The notes below the pieces were generated by a model. That model saw only the letters and a program-made list of their open reading frames with translations, was not told the origin of the DNA and searched no databases. A stretch of DNA of 51,785 bases from assembly GCF_004331685.1 (NCBI RefSeq), contig NZ_SJSM01000033.1, positions 1 through 51,785 of the forward strand, in the 5' to 3' direction. The translations under genes and the position numbers were made by a program. Below, piece by piece: positions 37,524 to 46,687 of the stretch. The DNA comes from Pedobacter hiemivivus (GTDB lineage Bacteria; Bacteroidota; Bacteroidia; Sphingobacteriales; Sphingobacteriaceae). Positions within the stretch are counted from its first letter, which is position 1, and every line of letters starts with the position of its first letter.

Positions 37524-39149
37524 ATGTTGTATAAAATCAATAATAAAAATCAAATGATGAGTACTAAAAAGTGGTGTTTCCTGTGCATCATGCTGCTTGT
37601 TGGATTCTCGTCATGCAAAAAAAGCGGTGATCTACAAATCGATCCGTATGCAGGAGGAAAAGAACCATTAGGCATTCGTTTTTCTAATTCGCTGCCTAAG
37701 CCTGCTTCCGGGGCTAGTGGTATTGATGTAGTTTACCAGATCACAGGTTTGGTACCATATAAAGATAAAATTAAGTGCTATTTGAATGAAACCGAAGCAA
37801 CGGTTACCGAGGTTACGGATAAAGCCATTAAGCTGAAAGTTCCTGTGGGGGCCAGCTCTGGTGGACTTACCATTGTTATTGATGGGCAAATTTTCTTTGG
37901 TCCGGAATTTACCGTTTCCGGTAAAACCGGGATAGATCCGACCTTCAAAACGCTGATCGGGACAAACGGAGTCATCAATCAAATTATGCCATTAAACAAT
38001 GGCAATATGATGCTGATGGGCTATTTTACAGATTACGAAAAAAGTACTTCTAAAAAGATTCCAATTAGTGGTATTGTGCTTACTTCTCCTGATGGACAAT
38101 ACATCCCTACGGCAGCTTTTGGCACAGGTGCCGGGGGTGGTTTAACTTCTATGGTTAGGCTAGCTAACGGACAGTACATGGTGGGTGGTGCATTTAGCAC
38201 TTTCAATAACCGGAAAAGTATTGGAAACATTACCAGGTTAAACGCCAATGGTTCACTGGATTCGACGATTGTAGAGGTGGTTAATTTAACCCCATTGCAA
38301 CCTAAAAATAGCTTCGATACTGTTGCCGCATTTAATGGAGCATTAATGGGGCCGGTTAGTAGAGTGTTTAGTTATAACAATAAGGTGATTGCTGTAGGTG
38401 GTTTTGGTAGTTATTACGAGCATTTTTATGAGCGTTCAACCCGGGATACCAAAGTGTTAGGCTTTACGGAAATGGGAAATTTATTGCGAATGGAACCTAG
38501 TGGGGCATTGGATTTAACTTATAACTATAACCCAGCAACCAAAACCAGCTATGAACGACCTAACGGATATTTCTATGATGCTGCCATGCAGAGCGACGGT
38601 AAGGTCGTTATAGTTGGAGCCTTTACAAAATTTCAGGGAATTGGTGCAAATAATATTGTACGTGTTGACAACAATGGCATGGTCGATCCAAGCTTCCAGG
38701 CAGTTGCAGATGGTGCAATAGTTGCCATTCGTTACAATTCAACTACGGGCAAGTATTTGATTTGCGGTGCATTTAAAACGTTCAACGGAAAACCAGCCAA
38801 TGGCGTAGCGATGATGAATAGTAATGGTACGATTGATGAATCCTTTAGCCTGGGTAAACTGGAAGGTGGAAGCATCGGCTTCGCTGCACAGCTATCAGAT
38901 GGAAAGATTCTGGTTAGTGGAACTTTCAATAAGTATAATGATGTCGTTAGACAAGGCTTTATGATTTTGAATGCTAATGGGACCCTGGCTGAAGGTTATA
39001 ACAATACCGGGATGTTCGAAGGAATAGTGAATGATATCTATGAAACCACATCGCCACTAGGCTTCCCAGCTGTAGTGGTGGTTGGATATATCTCCAAATT
39101 CGACAATAAAGCTGCTGGCAACATTGTAAGGTTCATTTTACGTCCATAA
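37524..39149 (+). CDS. IPT/TIG plus delta-60-repeat lipoprotein, DUF5008-like
   Basis: 541 residues from ATG 37524, which has a good AGGAG (37511-37515) eight bases upstream; the longer ORF from 37407 overlaps the FAS1 gene and is rejected. The lipobox FSSC gives Cys31, then KKSGD. Residues ~50-140 form an IPT/TIG-type Ig domain (VVYQITGLVPYKDKIKCYL). Five or six delta-60/DUF5122 repeats then follow to the C-terminus, with motifs such as GGAFSTFNN, VGAFTKFQG, CGAFKTFNG and SGTFNKYND, probably a beta-propeller. It is likely a surface binding protein that takes the place the DUF5007-like protein has in the first module. Confidence 0.82.
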   Translation: MLYKINNKNQMMSTKKWCFLCIMLLVGFSSCKKSGDLQIDPYAGGKEPLGIRFSNSLPKPASGASGIDVVYQITGLVPYKDKIKCYLNETEATVTEVTDKAIKLKVPVGASSGGLTIVIDGQIFFGPEFTVSGKTGIDPTFKTLIGTNGVINQIMPLNNGNMMLMGYFTDYEKSTSKKIPISGIVLTSPDGQYIPTAAFGTGAGGGLTSMVRLANGQYMVGGAFSTFNNRKSIGNITRLNANGSLDSTIVEVVNLTPLQPKNSFDTVAAFNGALMGPVSRVFSYNNKVIAVGGFGSYYEHFYERSTRDTKVLGFTEMGNLLRMEPSGALDLTYNYNPATKTSYERPNGYFYDAAMQSDGKVVIVGAFTKFQGIGANNIVRVDNNGMVDPSFQAVADGAIVAIRYNSTTGKYLICGAFKTFNGKPANGVAMMNSNGTIDESFSLGKLEGGSIGFAAQLSDGKILVSGTFNKYNDVVRQGFMILNANGTLAEGYNNTGMFEGIVNDIYETTSPLGFPAVVVVGYISKFDNKAAGNIVRFILRP

Positions 39150-39167
39150 CCATTAATACTTAAAGAA

Positions 39168-40907
39168 ATGACTACAACTCGACTATATCAAAAACATACA
39201 CGGAGATTGAACCTGTCGCTAATTGCTTTGGTTCTCTTTACCATCGTGTCCTGTAATAAAGCCTTTGACAATAAACTGGACCTTTCTGAGAAAGGACTAG
39301 AGCAGCAAGGGAACAGGGTGCCAAAAGTATTATACATTATCATTGATGGGGCACGTGGTTCGGCAATCAATACGATTCAAGCGCCTACGCTAACTGAGCT
39401 CAGCGAAAACGCCATGCAAACTTTTAGTGGAATAAGTGATGTTAATGGACTCGCTTCAACAAGCTGGGCCGACATGCTTACCGGGGTAAATAAAATAAAG
39501 CATAAAGTAACGCAGGCAGATTTTAGCGGGAATAATCTGACAAATTATCCCATGTTCTTTAAGCAGATCAAACAGAACAACGCAAATTTGCGTACCGCTG
39601 CATTTTCGGCTACACTCGCCTTTAGTCAAAACCTGGTTAGCAATGCTGATGTAAACCAAAACTTTAATAATGACGATGCTGCGGTAAAAACAGCGCTCCT
39701 TGCCGAATTAAAAAATGAACAGGCTAGCGTAGTGTTGGCCGAGTTTAATGGGGTTGAGCGTGCGGGCCAGCAATACGGATATGCAGCTAGCATTCCTCAG
39801 TACAGCACTGCGGTGTTAACCGTTGATGCTTACGTCGGTGAGGCTATGAATGCCTTAAGGCAACGCCCGAATTACGAGAAGGAAAACTGGTTGGTTGTTG
39901 TGGCTTCAAACCGTGGAGGGAGCCTGAATGTGCCACCGGGGCAAAATGACGGGACCTTATTTAGCAATCCTTTGTTAAACAGCTTTGCCATTTTTTACAA
40001 TCCTCGTTTTTCATACCAATACTACGCAAAGCCAAATACAACAGAATTACCTTATGAAGGAAAAGCGGTGCCATTGGCAAATGATTCTACCGCAAATATT
40101 CCTGCTGATAAAGCGGCTAAATATAATTTTGGTACAACAGGCGACTTTACGGTTGAATTTAAAATTAAAGTACTCAGAAGGTCTACGGGTTCAAGTAATG
40201 CCCCTATTCTTTTTAAAACAAGTAGCCCAGCAAACTCCACTACAGGATGGTGGGTTATTCATTCAGGTATCAACGGCGGTTGGCGATTCGGCGGTATGCC
40301 GGCATCATATATGGTTTCCAATCAACCTGCGCTTGAAGTTGGTGAATGGTATACCCTTGGGTTTAAAATTTATACCGAAAACAACAAAAGATGGGTGATG
40401 ATCTATCAAGATGGGGTAAAAGCTTATGCAACCGCGCAGGATATTACCACCAGGGCGAGTCAAAATAACAATGAAGAACTGGTGGCTGGATACAGATCCG
40501 GGTTTGGAAATACAACAAAACAACTGATTACCGACATCAAAATCTTTAATGTCGCCATACCTGATAATGTGATCCTTGCTTATGCTTGTAAAGGAGCAAT
40601 GAGCCCCAAGCATCCTTATTACAATAACCTAATAGGGTATTGGCCTGCAACGGATGGATCTAGTGGGTTTTTCAAAGATCAAAGTCCTTTCAAAAATGAT
40701 TTCATACTGAAAAACAAATATGAGTGGGCGGCATTCAGTGATTATTCACCAAAATTCTGTGTGGATCTTCCTGAAGATATTTATACCAGAATCCCCAATG
40801 GAATTGATATTCCGAGTGTAATCTATGGCTGGATGAATATTAAAAGCCTAAACATGGGGCTGGATGGAAAAACCTGGATACCTATTTATAATGATGTTAA
40901 ACCTTAA
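39168..40907 (+). CDS. Phosphatase-like plus LamG lipoprotein (DUF4983 type), copy 1
   Basis: 579 residues. The lipobox TIVSC gives Cys29, then NKAFD. The N-terminal ~280 residues have the fold pattern of the alkaline phosphatase/phosphodiesterase superfamily (VLYIIIDGARG with D60; STSWADMLTG with T98/S99 at the nucleophile position). The expected metal motif near 246-251 reads ASNRGG, without the usual His. Residues ~320-480 are a LamG/concanavalin-like domain (FTVEFKIKVL, WYTLGFKIYTENNKRW), and the C-terminal ~70 residues are DUF4983-like (WIPIYNDV). The missing His suggests a binding rather than hydrolytic role. A same-length paralogue lies at 42407-44146, with the M60 peptidase between them. 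Confidence 0.75.
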   Translation: MTTTRLYQKHTRRLNLSLIALVLFTIVSCNKAFDNKLDLSEKGLEQQGNRVPKVLYIIIDGARGSAINTIQAPTLTELSENAMQTFSGISDVNGLASTSWADMLTGVNKIKHKVTQADFSGNNLTNYPMFFKQIKQNNANLRTAAFSATLAFSQNLVSNADVNQNFNNDDAAVKTALLAELKNEQASVVLAEFNGVERAGQQYGYAASIPQYSTAVLTVDAYVGEAMNALRQRPNYEKENWLVVVASNRGGSLNVPPGQNDGTLFSNPLLNSFAIFYNPRFSYQYYAKPNTTELPYEGKAVPLANDSTANIPADKAAKYNFGTTGDFTVEFKIKVLRRSTGSSNAPILFKTSSPANSTTGWWVIHSGINGGWRFGGMPASYMVSNQPALEVGEWYTLGFKIYTENNKRWVMIYQDGVKAYATAQDITTRASQNNNEELVAGYRSGFGNTTKQLITDIKIFNVAIPDNVILAYACKGAMSPKHPYYNNLIGYWPATDGSSGFFKDQSPFKNDFILKNKYEWAAFSDYSPKFCVDLPEDIYTRIPNGIDIPSVIYGWMNIKSLNMGLDGKTWIPIYNDVKP

Positions 40908-40917
40908 TCCCCGAAAA

Positions 40918-42384
40918 ATGATGAAACAAACAACACTTTTTAAAAGCATTGGGATGTTACTCCTTTTGGGGGTGATGATGAGCTGTACCAAAAACTATGG
41001 TATTCAGTATCCCGAAGGAACAACGGACAATAATCATCCGGCAGATACGGTAGACCTGGTATTAGACACATCAATGTTTAAAGTAGACAAGTCTCAGTTC
41101 AATGCCGCAAGGGTATTTCCTGGCATGGTAGGTATTGAAGAACCAAGACTTAAGGAGTATAAGGTAACGCTAGATTTGGATTATGTACAGGTTATATCAT
41201 CAGACTTGAGAATCAATGTAGCTCCGGGTGGATTTATCAGTACAGGAATGTATGCGCCTCCGGGAGAATTGATTACGATCAAGGTGCCGGCTAATACTTA
41301 TGGATTAGCTGTACAGGTCGGTGCACATACCGAAAATGTAGGCGGCTTCGATCCTATGCTACGACCTCCTATTATTTATACAAGAGTACAATTATTTCCA
41401 GGAGTAAACTATGTGAGGAATCTATATGGCGGAACCATTTGGATTAATCCGGAAAGATCACTTGGTCGTAAGGTCGATTTGTTCTTTTCAGGATCAGTAA
41501 AATCTCCGGACTTTGTATTGGGCGAGACTACTGATGCCGAATGGAAAGCCATGATTGCTAAAACCCAGGTGCCTTGGTTCGAACTGCGTAGCAAGCGCAT
41601 GATATTTACCCTGCCGGTAAATAAATTGGCGAAATTTCCAATTGAAAGTCCAACAGCACTAATGACTGCCTGGGATCAGGAGATCCTGAAAAGCTATTGG
41701 GAATGGTATGGTTTATCTGAAACGACAACTGACTTGAGAAATAGGAACCCTACACTTCCATGGCGTATTGTACATGAACTTCAGCTTGCTCCAGGTGTGG
41801 CCCAGCATTCAGGATACCCTGTAATGGCATTGGCCAATGACAACTACTTTAAACAGGCCGTTACTTTAAGTCAGGTGATTGGCGCTAACTGGGGTACTTA
41901 TCACGAATTAGGGCATAACATGCAAATGACCTCTACATGGAGCTGGCCTGACCTAGGTGAAGTATCTTGCAACTTTTTCTCTTTAAAGATCACCAATAGG
42001 AACGGCTATAAACATAGTAATATCTATCGTGCAATGCCGGAAACGATAGCTTTTGCTTCGATTGCTAATACAGATGATAAAAAGCTGTTTACTAGTGCTA
42101 GTGGTGATGCCCGCATGGGGATGTTCATTCAGATCTTTGAAAGATATGGTTATGATTTTATGACCTATCTCTGCACCCAGGCTCGTATGGCCCGGTTTGG
42201 AGCTAACAATGACCAGGATAAAAAGGATTTCTTTTATGAGCGACTTTCTGAATGGACTAAAAAAGATATGAAGCCTTTCATGACACAATGGGGTTTATAT
42301 CCTAGTTCTGTCTCCAAAAATAAGATTGCAGCACAGTTTCCATTGTTAACCGAACAGGTATGGTTGTTCGATCCAAGTAAATAA
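40918..42384 (+). CDS. M60-family (enhancin-like) metallopeptidase lipoprotein
   Basis: 488 residues from ATG 40918; the ORF is open from 40864, but that start overlaps the previous gene and precedes a complete lipoprotein signal. The lipobox MMSC gives Cys23, then TKNYG. The gluzincin motif is complete: H329-E330-L-G-H333, then the third ligand E348 in LGEVSCNFF, matching the M60 pattern HExGH(8-28)E. M60-like peptidases of gut and soil Bacteroidota cut O-glycosylated proteins such as mucins. An N-terminal beta domain (about 60-170) includes the M60 accessory region (IKVPANTYGLAVQVGAHT). It sits between two DUF4983-type lipoproteins and would act on the cell surface. Confidence 0.93.
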   Translation: MMKQTTLFKSIGMLLLLGVMMSCTKNYGIQYPEGTTDNNHPADTVDLVLDTSMFKVDKSQFNAARVFPGMVGIEEPRLKEYKVTLDLDYVQVISSDLRINVAPGGFISTGMYAPPGELITIKVPANTYGLAVQVGAHTENVGGFDPMLRPPIIYTRVQLFPGVNYVRNLYGGTIWINPERSLGRKVDLFFSGSVKSPDFVLGETTDAEWKAMIAKTQVPWFELRSKRMIFTLPVNKLAKFPIESPTALMTAWDQEILKSYWEWYGLSETTTDLRNRNPTLPWRIVHELQLAPGVAQHSGYPVMALANDNYFKQAVTLSQVIGANWGTYHELGHNMQMTSTWSWPDLGEVSCNFFSLKITNRNGYKHSNIYRAMPETIAFASIANTDDKKLFTSASGDARMGMFIQIFERYGYDFMTYLCTQARMARFGANNDQDKKDFFYERLSEWTKKDMKPFMTQWGLYPSSVSKNKIAAQFPLLTEQVWLFDPSK

Positions 42385-42406
42385 AAGCAGACATAAATTC
42401 ATAGTC

Positions 42407-44146
42407 ATGAAAAATATAAAAAAATCTCCTCTTAGCCTGGGCTCCTTAACAGCCTTAACCATTGCAATGGTGCTGGTACTGTTTAGTTTGCCGGGCTGCA
42501 AGAAATACTACGATCCGCCTTTCGTAAATGAAGAACAGCAGGACGTAACTAAGAAGAGAAGAAAAGTATTGTTGGTGGTAGTAGATGGAGCAACTGGTGT
42601 TGACGTAAAAGCAATTGCCCCGCCAAAAATAACCGCTATGCTAACCAATAGTAAGTACAGTTGGGATGGCCTTTCGGATATTGTACCAACCGATGCCGGA
42701 AATTGGAAAAATATTATGACTGGTGTGGGTACAAGCAAGCACCAAATCATAGATGAGTCATTTGATGTGCCTCCTGTTGATGATGGTCACGAACATGATG
42801 GCAGTAATACAGCTTACCCTACTTTGATAGAAAGACTTCAGTCTTCAGGAAAAGTAAGGAAATCCGTAGGTATCACCTCATGGGCAGCATTAAACAATAA
42901 ACTGTTTATTTATGCTGATGAACCAGTACAAGTTGCAAGCGATCTTGCCGCTAAGGATACAGCAGTAGTAAAGTTGAAATCAATAACCGATGATCTGGTG
43001 ATCGTTAACTTTAACGACGTGAACAAAGCAGGACTTAGTTATGGGTTCTCTGCTGATGTGCCCGAATATAAAGCAGCTGTTTTAACAACAGACGGTTATA
43101 TCGGCGAGTTATTGGAGACCATTAAAACCCGAAAAAATTATGCAAGTGAGGAGTGGTTAGTGGTGATTACTTCCTCCCATGGAGGGCTAAATAAGGGCTT
43201 TACATCAGGTAGTAAAAGAGAGCGAAATATCTTTACGCTTTATTATTGTGCAGGTTTTAAGGGTGAAGAGATTCTATCTCTACCTGTTACGGATGCAATC
43301 ACACTAGCCAATAAGCAAACTGTAGCCACATTACCGGCTGCGGACGCGTCTATTTATAATCCGGGAAAAACGGCCGACTTTACGGTGCAGTTTAAAGTTT
43401 ATCTAAAATCTAAACCTACGGCTAATGGATCACATTCTGTATTATTTTCAAAGATAAATCATGCTTATAGCAGTTGTAACGGCTGGGAATTCATGGTTGA
43501 ATCGCCTAGTCAGAAGTTTAGAGTTATACTAGGAGATGGAACCCTAACTTATTTTTATGCGCCCTCAGCTTCTCAGCTAAATATATGGTACACCTTAGCC
43601 TTTAAAATATTTACAAAGGATGGGAAACGTTATGGTCAATTTTTTGTAGATGGCGCTCCGACTGCGGCTCCAACAGATATAACTGGAAGAACCTTCGGTA
43701 ATGCAACTGGTGGTCTTACAGCAGGTGCCATAGCAAGCTCAATAGGAGTATGCTCTGAGATTGTAAGTAATGTTGCCATCTATAATACAGCTCTTTCTGA
43801 TGCCGCAATAGCCGATTTTGCCTGTCAGGGTGAATTGACCAACGCTGATCCATACTACAATAATTTAATCGGATACTGGCCATGTTCTGAGGGAAGCGGT
43901 AAATTCTTTGTTAATAAAAGCCCCCTCGCGGTAGGAAAAGATATGACGATTACAAATACAACAGCCTGGAGCACTATGGGACGTTGGAGCTGTACACCAC
44001 CTCCGGCGAATAGAACAAGTTTGGTAGTTCAGAACACAGACATTGCCCCGCAGATCTATTACTGGTATGGCGTTAGTATCAACGATAAATGGGGGCTTGA
44101 TGGAAAGGTATTCCTAGAGAGCTTCGAGTCTGAATTTATAAAATAG
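42407..44146 (+). CDS. Phosphatase-like plus LamG lipoprotein (DUF4983 type), copy 2
   Basis: 579 residues, the same length and domain order as the protein at 39168-40907. The lipobox LPGC gives Cys31, then KKYYD. D60 (LLVVVDGATG) is kept, but the nucleophile position reads AGNW (N99) instead of STSW, while the later metal motif keeps His (TSSHGG, H258). LamG-like domain at ~320-480 (FTVQFKVYLK, WYTLAFKIFTKDGKRYG) and a DUF4983-like C-terminus (YYWYGVSINDKWGLDGKVF). Each paralogue thus lacks a different part of the classical active site. Function is unknown; both are probably surface binding proteins. Confidence 0.75.
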   Translation: MKNIKKSPLSLGSLTALTIAMVLVLFSLPGCKKYYDPPFVNEEQQDVTKKRRKVLLVVVDGATGVDVKAIAPPKITAMLTNSKYSWDGLSDIVPTDAGNWKNIMTGVGTSKHQIIDESFDVPPVDDGHEHDGSNTAYPTLIERLQSSGKVRKSVGITSWAALNNKLFIYADEPVQVASDLAAKDTAVVKLKSITDDLVIVNFNDVNKAGLSYGFSADVPEYKAAVLTTDGYIGELLETIKTRKNYASEEWLVVITSSHGGLNKGFTSGSKRERNIFTLYYCAGFKGEEILSLPVTDAITLANKQTVATLPAADASIYNPGKTADFTVQFKVYLKSKPTANGSHSVLFSKINHAYSSCNGWEFMVESPSQKFRVILGDGTLTYFYAPSASQLNIWYTLAFKIFTKDGKRYGQFFVDGAPTAAPTDITGRTFGNATGGLTAGAIASSIGVCSEIVSNVAIYNTALSDAAIADFACQGELTNADPYYNNLIGYWPCSEGSGKFFVNKSPLAVGKDMTITNTTAWSTMGRWSCTPPPANRTSLVVQNTDIAPQIYYWYGVSINDKWGLDGKVFLESFESEFIK

Positions 44147-44166
44147 CGTTAAAAACAAGAACCATT

Positions 44167-44193
44167 GGCTGCAAATGCAAAGCGCTTGCAGCC
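44167..44193 (+). other. Hairpin in the gap before the NHL gene
   Basis: GGCTGCAA (44167-44174) pairs perfectly with TTGCAGCC (44186-44193), with an 11-nt loop. No T-tract follows on the plus strand, so termination is unlikely; it may stabilise mRNA ends or slow read-through between the two genes. Confidence 0.35.
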
Positions 44194-44216
44194 ATTAAAA
44201 CCAAAAACAAACCAGT

Positions 44217-46481
44217 ATGAAAAGATATTTTTATTACGCTGTTCAGGTTGTCATTTTGTTGGTCGTATTTATGGCCTGCAAAAAGTTAACCACTGATGCT
44301 TTTCAGGAACATTCGGTGTTAACCGCGCCACTTAACATTGCTGTGGTTAACGATGATGACCAACTTCCAGTGGTTGGTGTAAAGGTGATCATTAGTCGTA
44401 AGACCTCGCCAAAGGACGATTACGTAAGGGTTGATACTGTTCGCACCGATGAAAAGGGTCAGATTAGTAGTTATAGCCTTCCTTATCCAAACTTTTTGAA
44501 AATAGAAGTGGATACTACTTATTACCATAAAGCAGAACAAATACTTGAGTTTGTAACTGAAAATGGTGGAAGCGTAGCATTACATACCACGCCAAAATAT
44601 GGAATGGCACCTTTAAGTATTGAAGTAACCAATAGCACGACCGCGGTTCCAATTCCCGGTTTAGCGCTTTCTATCAGTAGCCGTGTGCCGGAGACAACCG
44701 AATGGCTCTCTTCCGGCCCGGAAAATGCCGATCCTGCGGGTAAATTGATGGTTTCTCTTCCTTATCCAAATGAGGTTAGAGTGGCAGTAGCCGATACCAT
44801 TAAGTATTTCCCTGATACCGTTGTAACCAATCTTAAAAATGTAAGGGGAGCTGCGGTAGCCTTAAAAACGGAATTAAAGCCCTTAACCGTACCATTAGAA
44901 GTTACCGTATTGGATAAAGACAATCAAGCGCCATTAGCCAATGTAAGCATCGCAGTACAATTGAAACTAACCGGGGAGACAGAATTTAGAGATATTGGGC
45001 TAGCTGGAGTTACAGATGTCAATGGGAAACTAGTCCTTAATGCCCCTTATTCCGGAGAAGTGAGGGTATATACCTCGGATGATGTTTATAATTTACCAGA
45101 CCAATTTATTACAAGGTTAGCCTACGAAAAAAATAGAGTTATTACTTTGCTTTCAAAAGCACTTACACCAATGGCTCCTGTTGAAGTCAAAGTATTTGAT
45201 CAGGCCAATTCACAGATTTTACCAGGTATTAGTGTTAAGGTGAGCTACAAGCGTACTGGACAAACTACATTTACAGAAGTGACTACCGCACCAACCGATG
45301 AGGAGGGTAAATTGAGCGTTGGCATTCCTTTTTCGGGAGAGATGAAGTTTGAAGTTATTAATGATCCATACTTTGCTAATAAATCAATTACCGCACAAAA
45401 CATTGGTATTGCTGCGAAGACGGTAGATCTCCCATTAGTCTTAAATCCTGTAAAATACGCTGAGCCAATCACTACAGATTTACAGGTTGGTACAATTAAC
45501 CTTAATAATGCTATAACACTTGCTAGCCCAACCGATGTAGCAATGGATAAACGAGGTAATATTTACATCTGTGATCAGAATAATAATAGAATTGTACGAG
45601 TAAGCAAGACTGGAAATACTACAGTCCTTGTAGGAAGTGGTACAGCCGGAACTGCGAATGGAACAGGCACAAGCGCAACCTTTAATAAACCTTGGGGATT
45701 AGCGTTAGATGACGCAGGAACAACGCTGTATGTTTCTGATAACAGCGGACATAAAGTAAGGAAAGTTAGTATTTCCCCTGCTACAATGGTTGCCACAGTC
45801 ACTACTATTGCTGGATCGGGTACCTCGGGCACATTGGATGCCGATGGAACAGCTGCCACCTTGAACAGACCGAGTGGACTTGCACTTGATGAAGCTGCGG
45901 GGATATTATATGTGGGTGATTATGGTGGAAACCGGATCCGAAAAATTGAACTAAATAGCAACAATAAAGTAACTACTGTTTCGACCAGTGTAGTTTATGC
46001 ACCAGTAGCGCTTGCTTTAAACCCTGCAAAAACCCAGTTATATGTTGGTGCATTTGGGAATACTTTTGGATCTACGGGAAGCCAGCTGATAAAATTTACA
46101 CCGGCAGGGGCTAGAACAGGCTTAAAGGGTATCCTTGACAATAATTATAATAATCCATCAGGGCTATTTATTAGCCAGGCAGGTAAAGTTTTTATAGCCA
46201 ATGACCAGGCACACATGATTTCGCAACTGGCAACCGAAGTCGGCGCAAGTGGCGCAGGAAACGGAGCCTCTACCTTTAGTTATTTAGCGGGATCGGCAAC
46301 CTTTACCACTGCAGTAACCAATGGGGTGACCGGCGACCCGGGAAAGATTGATGGCCCAGCTACAACTGCCAGATTCACGAGTCCTTGGGGTATCAAATAC
46401 AATACTTATACGGGGGCCTTCATCATCGCTGATCAGGGAAACAACAGTATAAGAATTATGAAGTCATCAACCATTCAATAA
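44217..46481 (+). CDS. Lipoprotein with four Ig-like repeats and an NHL propeller
   Basis: 754 residues. The lipobox FMAC gives Cys21, then KKLTT. Four tandem beta-sandwich repeats of ~95 residues follow (starting near 37, 131, 226 and 322), each opening with a PLxIxV-type strand, holding a D/E-x-x-G-K/Q turn, and closing with LPYP/APYS/IPFS. From about residue 425 a six-bladed NHL propeller runs to the end (PTDVAMDKRGNIYICD, PWGLALDDAGTTLYVSD, PSGLALDEAAGILYVGD, PSGLFISQAGKVF, SPWGIKYNTYTGAFIIAD). NHL propellers usually bind glycans or proteins; no catalytic motif is seen. The last surface lipoprotein of the binding part of the locus. Confidence 0.82.
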   Translation: MKRYFYYAVQVVILLVVFMACKKLTTDAFQEHSVLTAPLNIAVVNDDDQLPVVGVKVIISRKTSPKDDYVRVDTVRTDEKGQISSYSLPYPNFLKIEVDTTYYHKAEQILEFVTENGGSVALHTTPKYGMAPLSIEVTNSTTAVPIPGLALSISSRVPETTEWLSSGPENADPAGKLMVSLPYPNEVRVAVADTIKYFPDTVVTNLKNVRGAAVALKTELKPLTVPLEVTVLDKDNQAPLANVSIAVQLKLTGETEFRDIGLAGVTDVNGKLVLNAPYSGEVRVYTSDDVYNLPDQFITRLAYEKNRVITLLSKALTPMAPVEVKVFDQANSQILPGISVKVSYKRTGQTTFTEVTTAPTDEEGKLSVGIPFSGEMKFEVINDPYFANKSITAQNIGIAAKTVDLPLVLNPVKYAEPITTDLQVGTINLNNAITLASPTDVAMDKRGNIYICDQNNNRIVRVSKTGNTTVLVGSGTAGTANGTGTSATFNKPWGLALDDAGTTLYVSDNSGHKVRKVSISPATMVATVTTIAGSGTSGTLDADGTAATLNRPSGLALDEAAGILYVGDYGGNRIRKIELNSNNKVTTVSTSVVYAPVALALNPAKTQLYVGAFGNTFGSTGSQLIKFTPAGARTGLKGILDNNYNNPSGLFISQAGKVFIANDQAHMISQLATEVGASGAGNGASTFSYLAGSATFTTAVTNGVTGDPGKIDGPATTARFTSPWGIKYNTYTGAFIIADQGNNSIRIMKSSTIQ

Positions 46482-46522
46482 TTAAAAGCACAATTCATAA
46501 AAACTGATCTGAATTACAAACC

Positions 46523-46552
46523 GCAGGCATGTCTATACATGCCTGCTTAAAA
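46523..46552 (+). terminator. Perfect 10-bp hairpin between NHL and fucosidase genes
   Basis: GCAGGCATGT (46523-46532) and ACATGCCTGC (46537-46546) are perfectly complementary with a 4-nt loop. TTAAAACTT follows; the T-tract is weak, so it may be a partial terminator that sets apart the binding genes from the glycoside-hydrolase genes. Confidence 0.5.
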
Positions 46553-46560
46553 CTTAAAAC

Positions 46561-46668
46561 ATGGAATCTTATCAATGGTATATCATTGTGTTGGCTGTTT
46601 TAGATGCCCTGTTGATCTTGAGTTTAAGTATGTTGGATAATTTACAGAGGGTAAAAAGAAAGCTATAA
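46561..46668 (+). CDS. Possible 35-residue single-span membrane protein
   Basis: ATG 46561 opens 35 codons to a TAA at 46666-46668. The peptide starts MESYQWYIIVLAVLDALLIL, so residues 6-24 could be one membrane helix, and ends with a basic tail (RVKRKL). It fills most of the 206-bp gap before the fucosidase gene. The shape is that of a real small membrane protein, but with no ribosome-binding site of note and no homologues in view this is tentative. Confidence 0.45.
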   Translation: MESYQWYIIVLAVLDALLILSLSMLDNLQRVKRKL

Positions 46669-46687
46669 ATAAAATCGGAAATCAATA

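Noticed and set aside
40864..40917. Upstream start for the M60 peptidase
   Set aside because: It overlaps the previous gene; ATG 40918 begins a normal lipoprotein signal.
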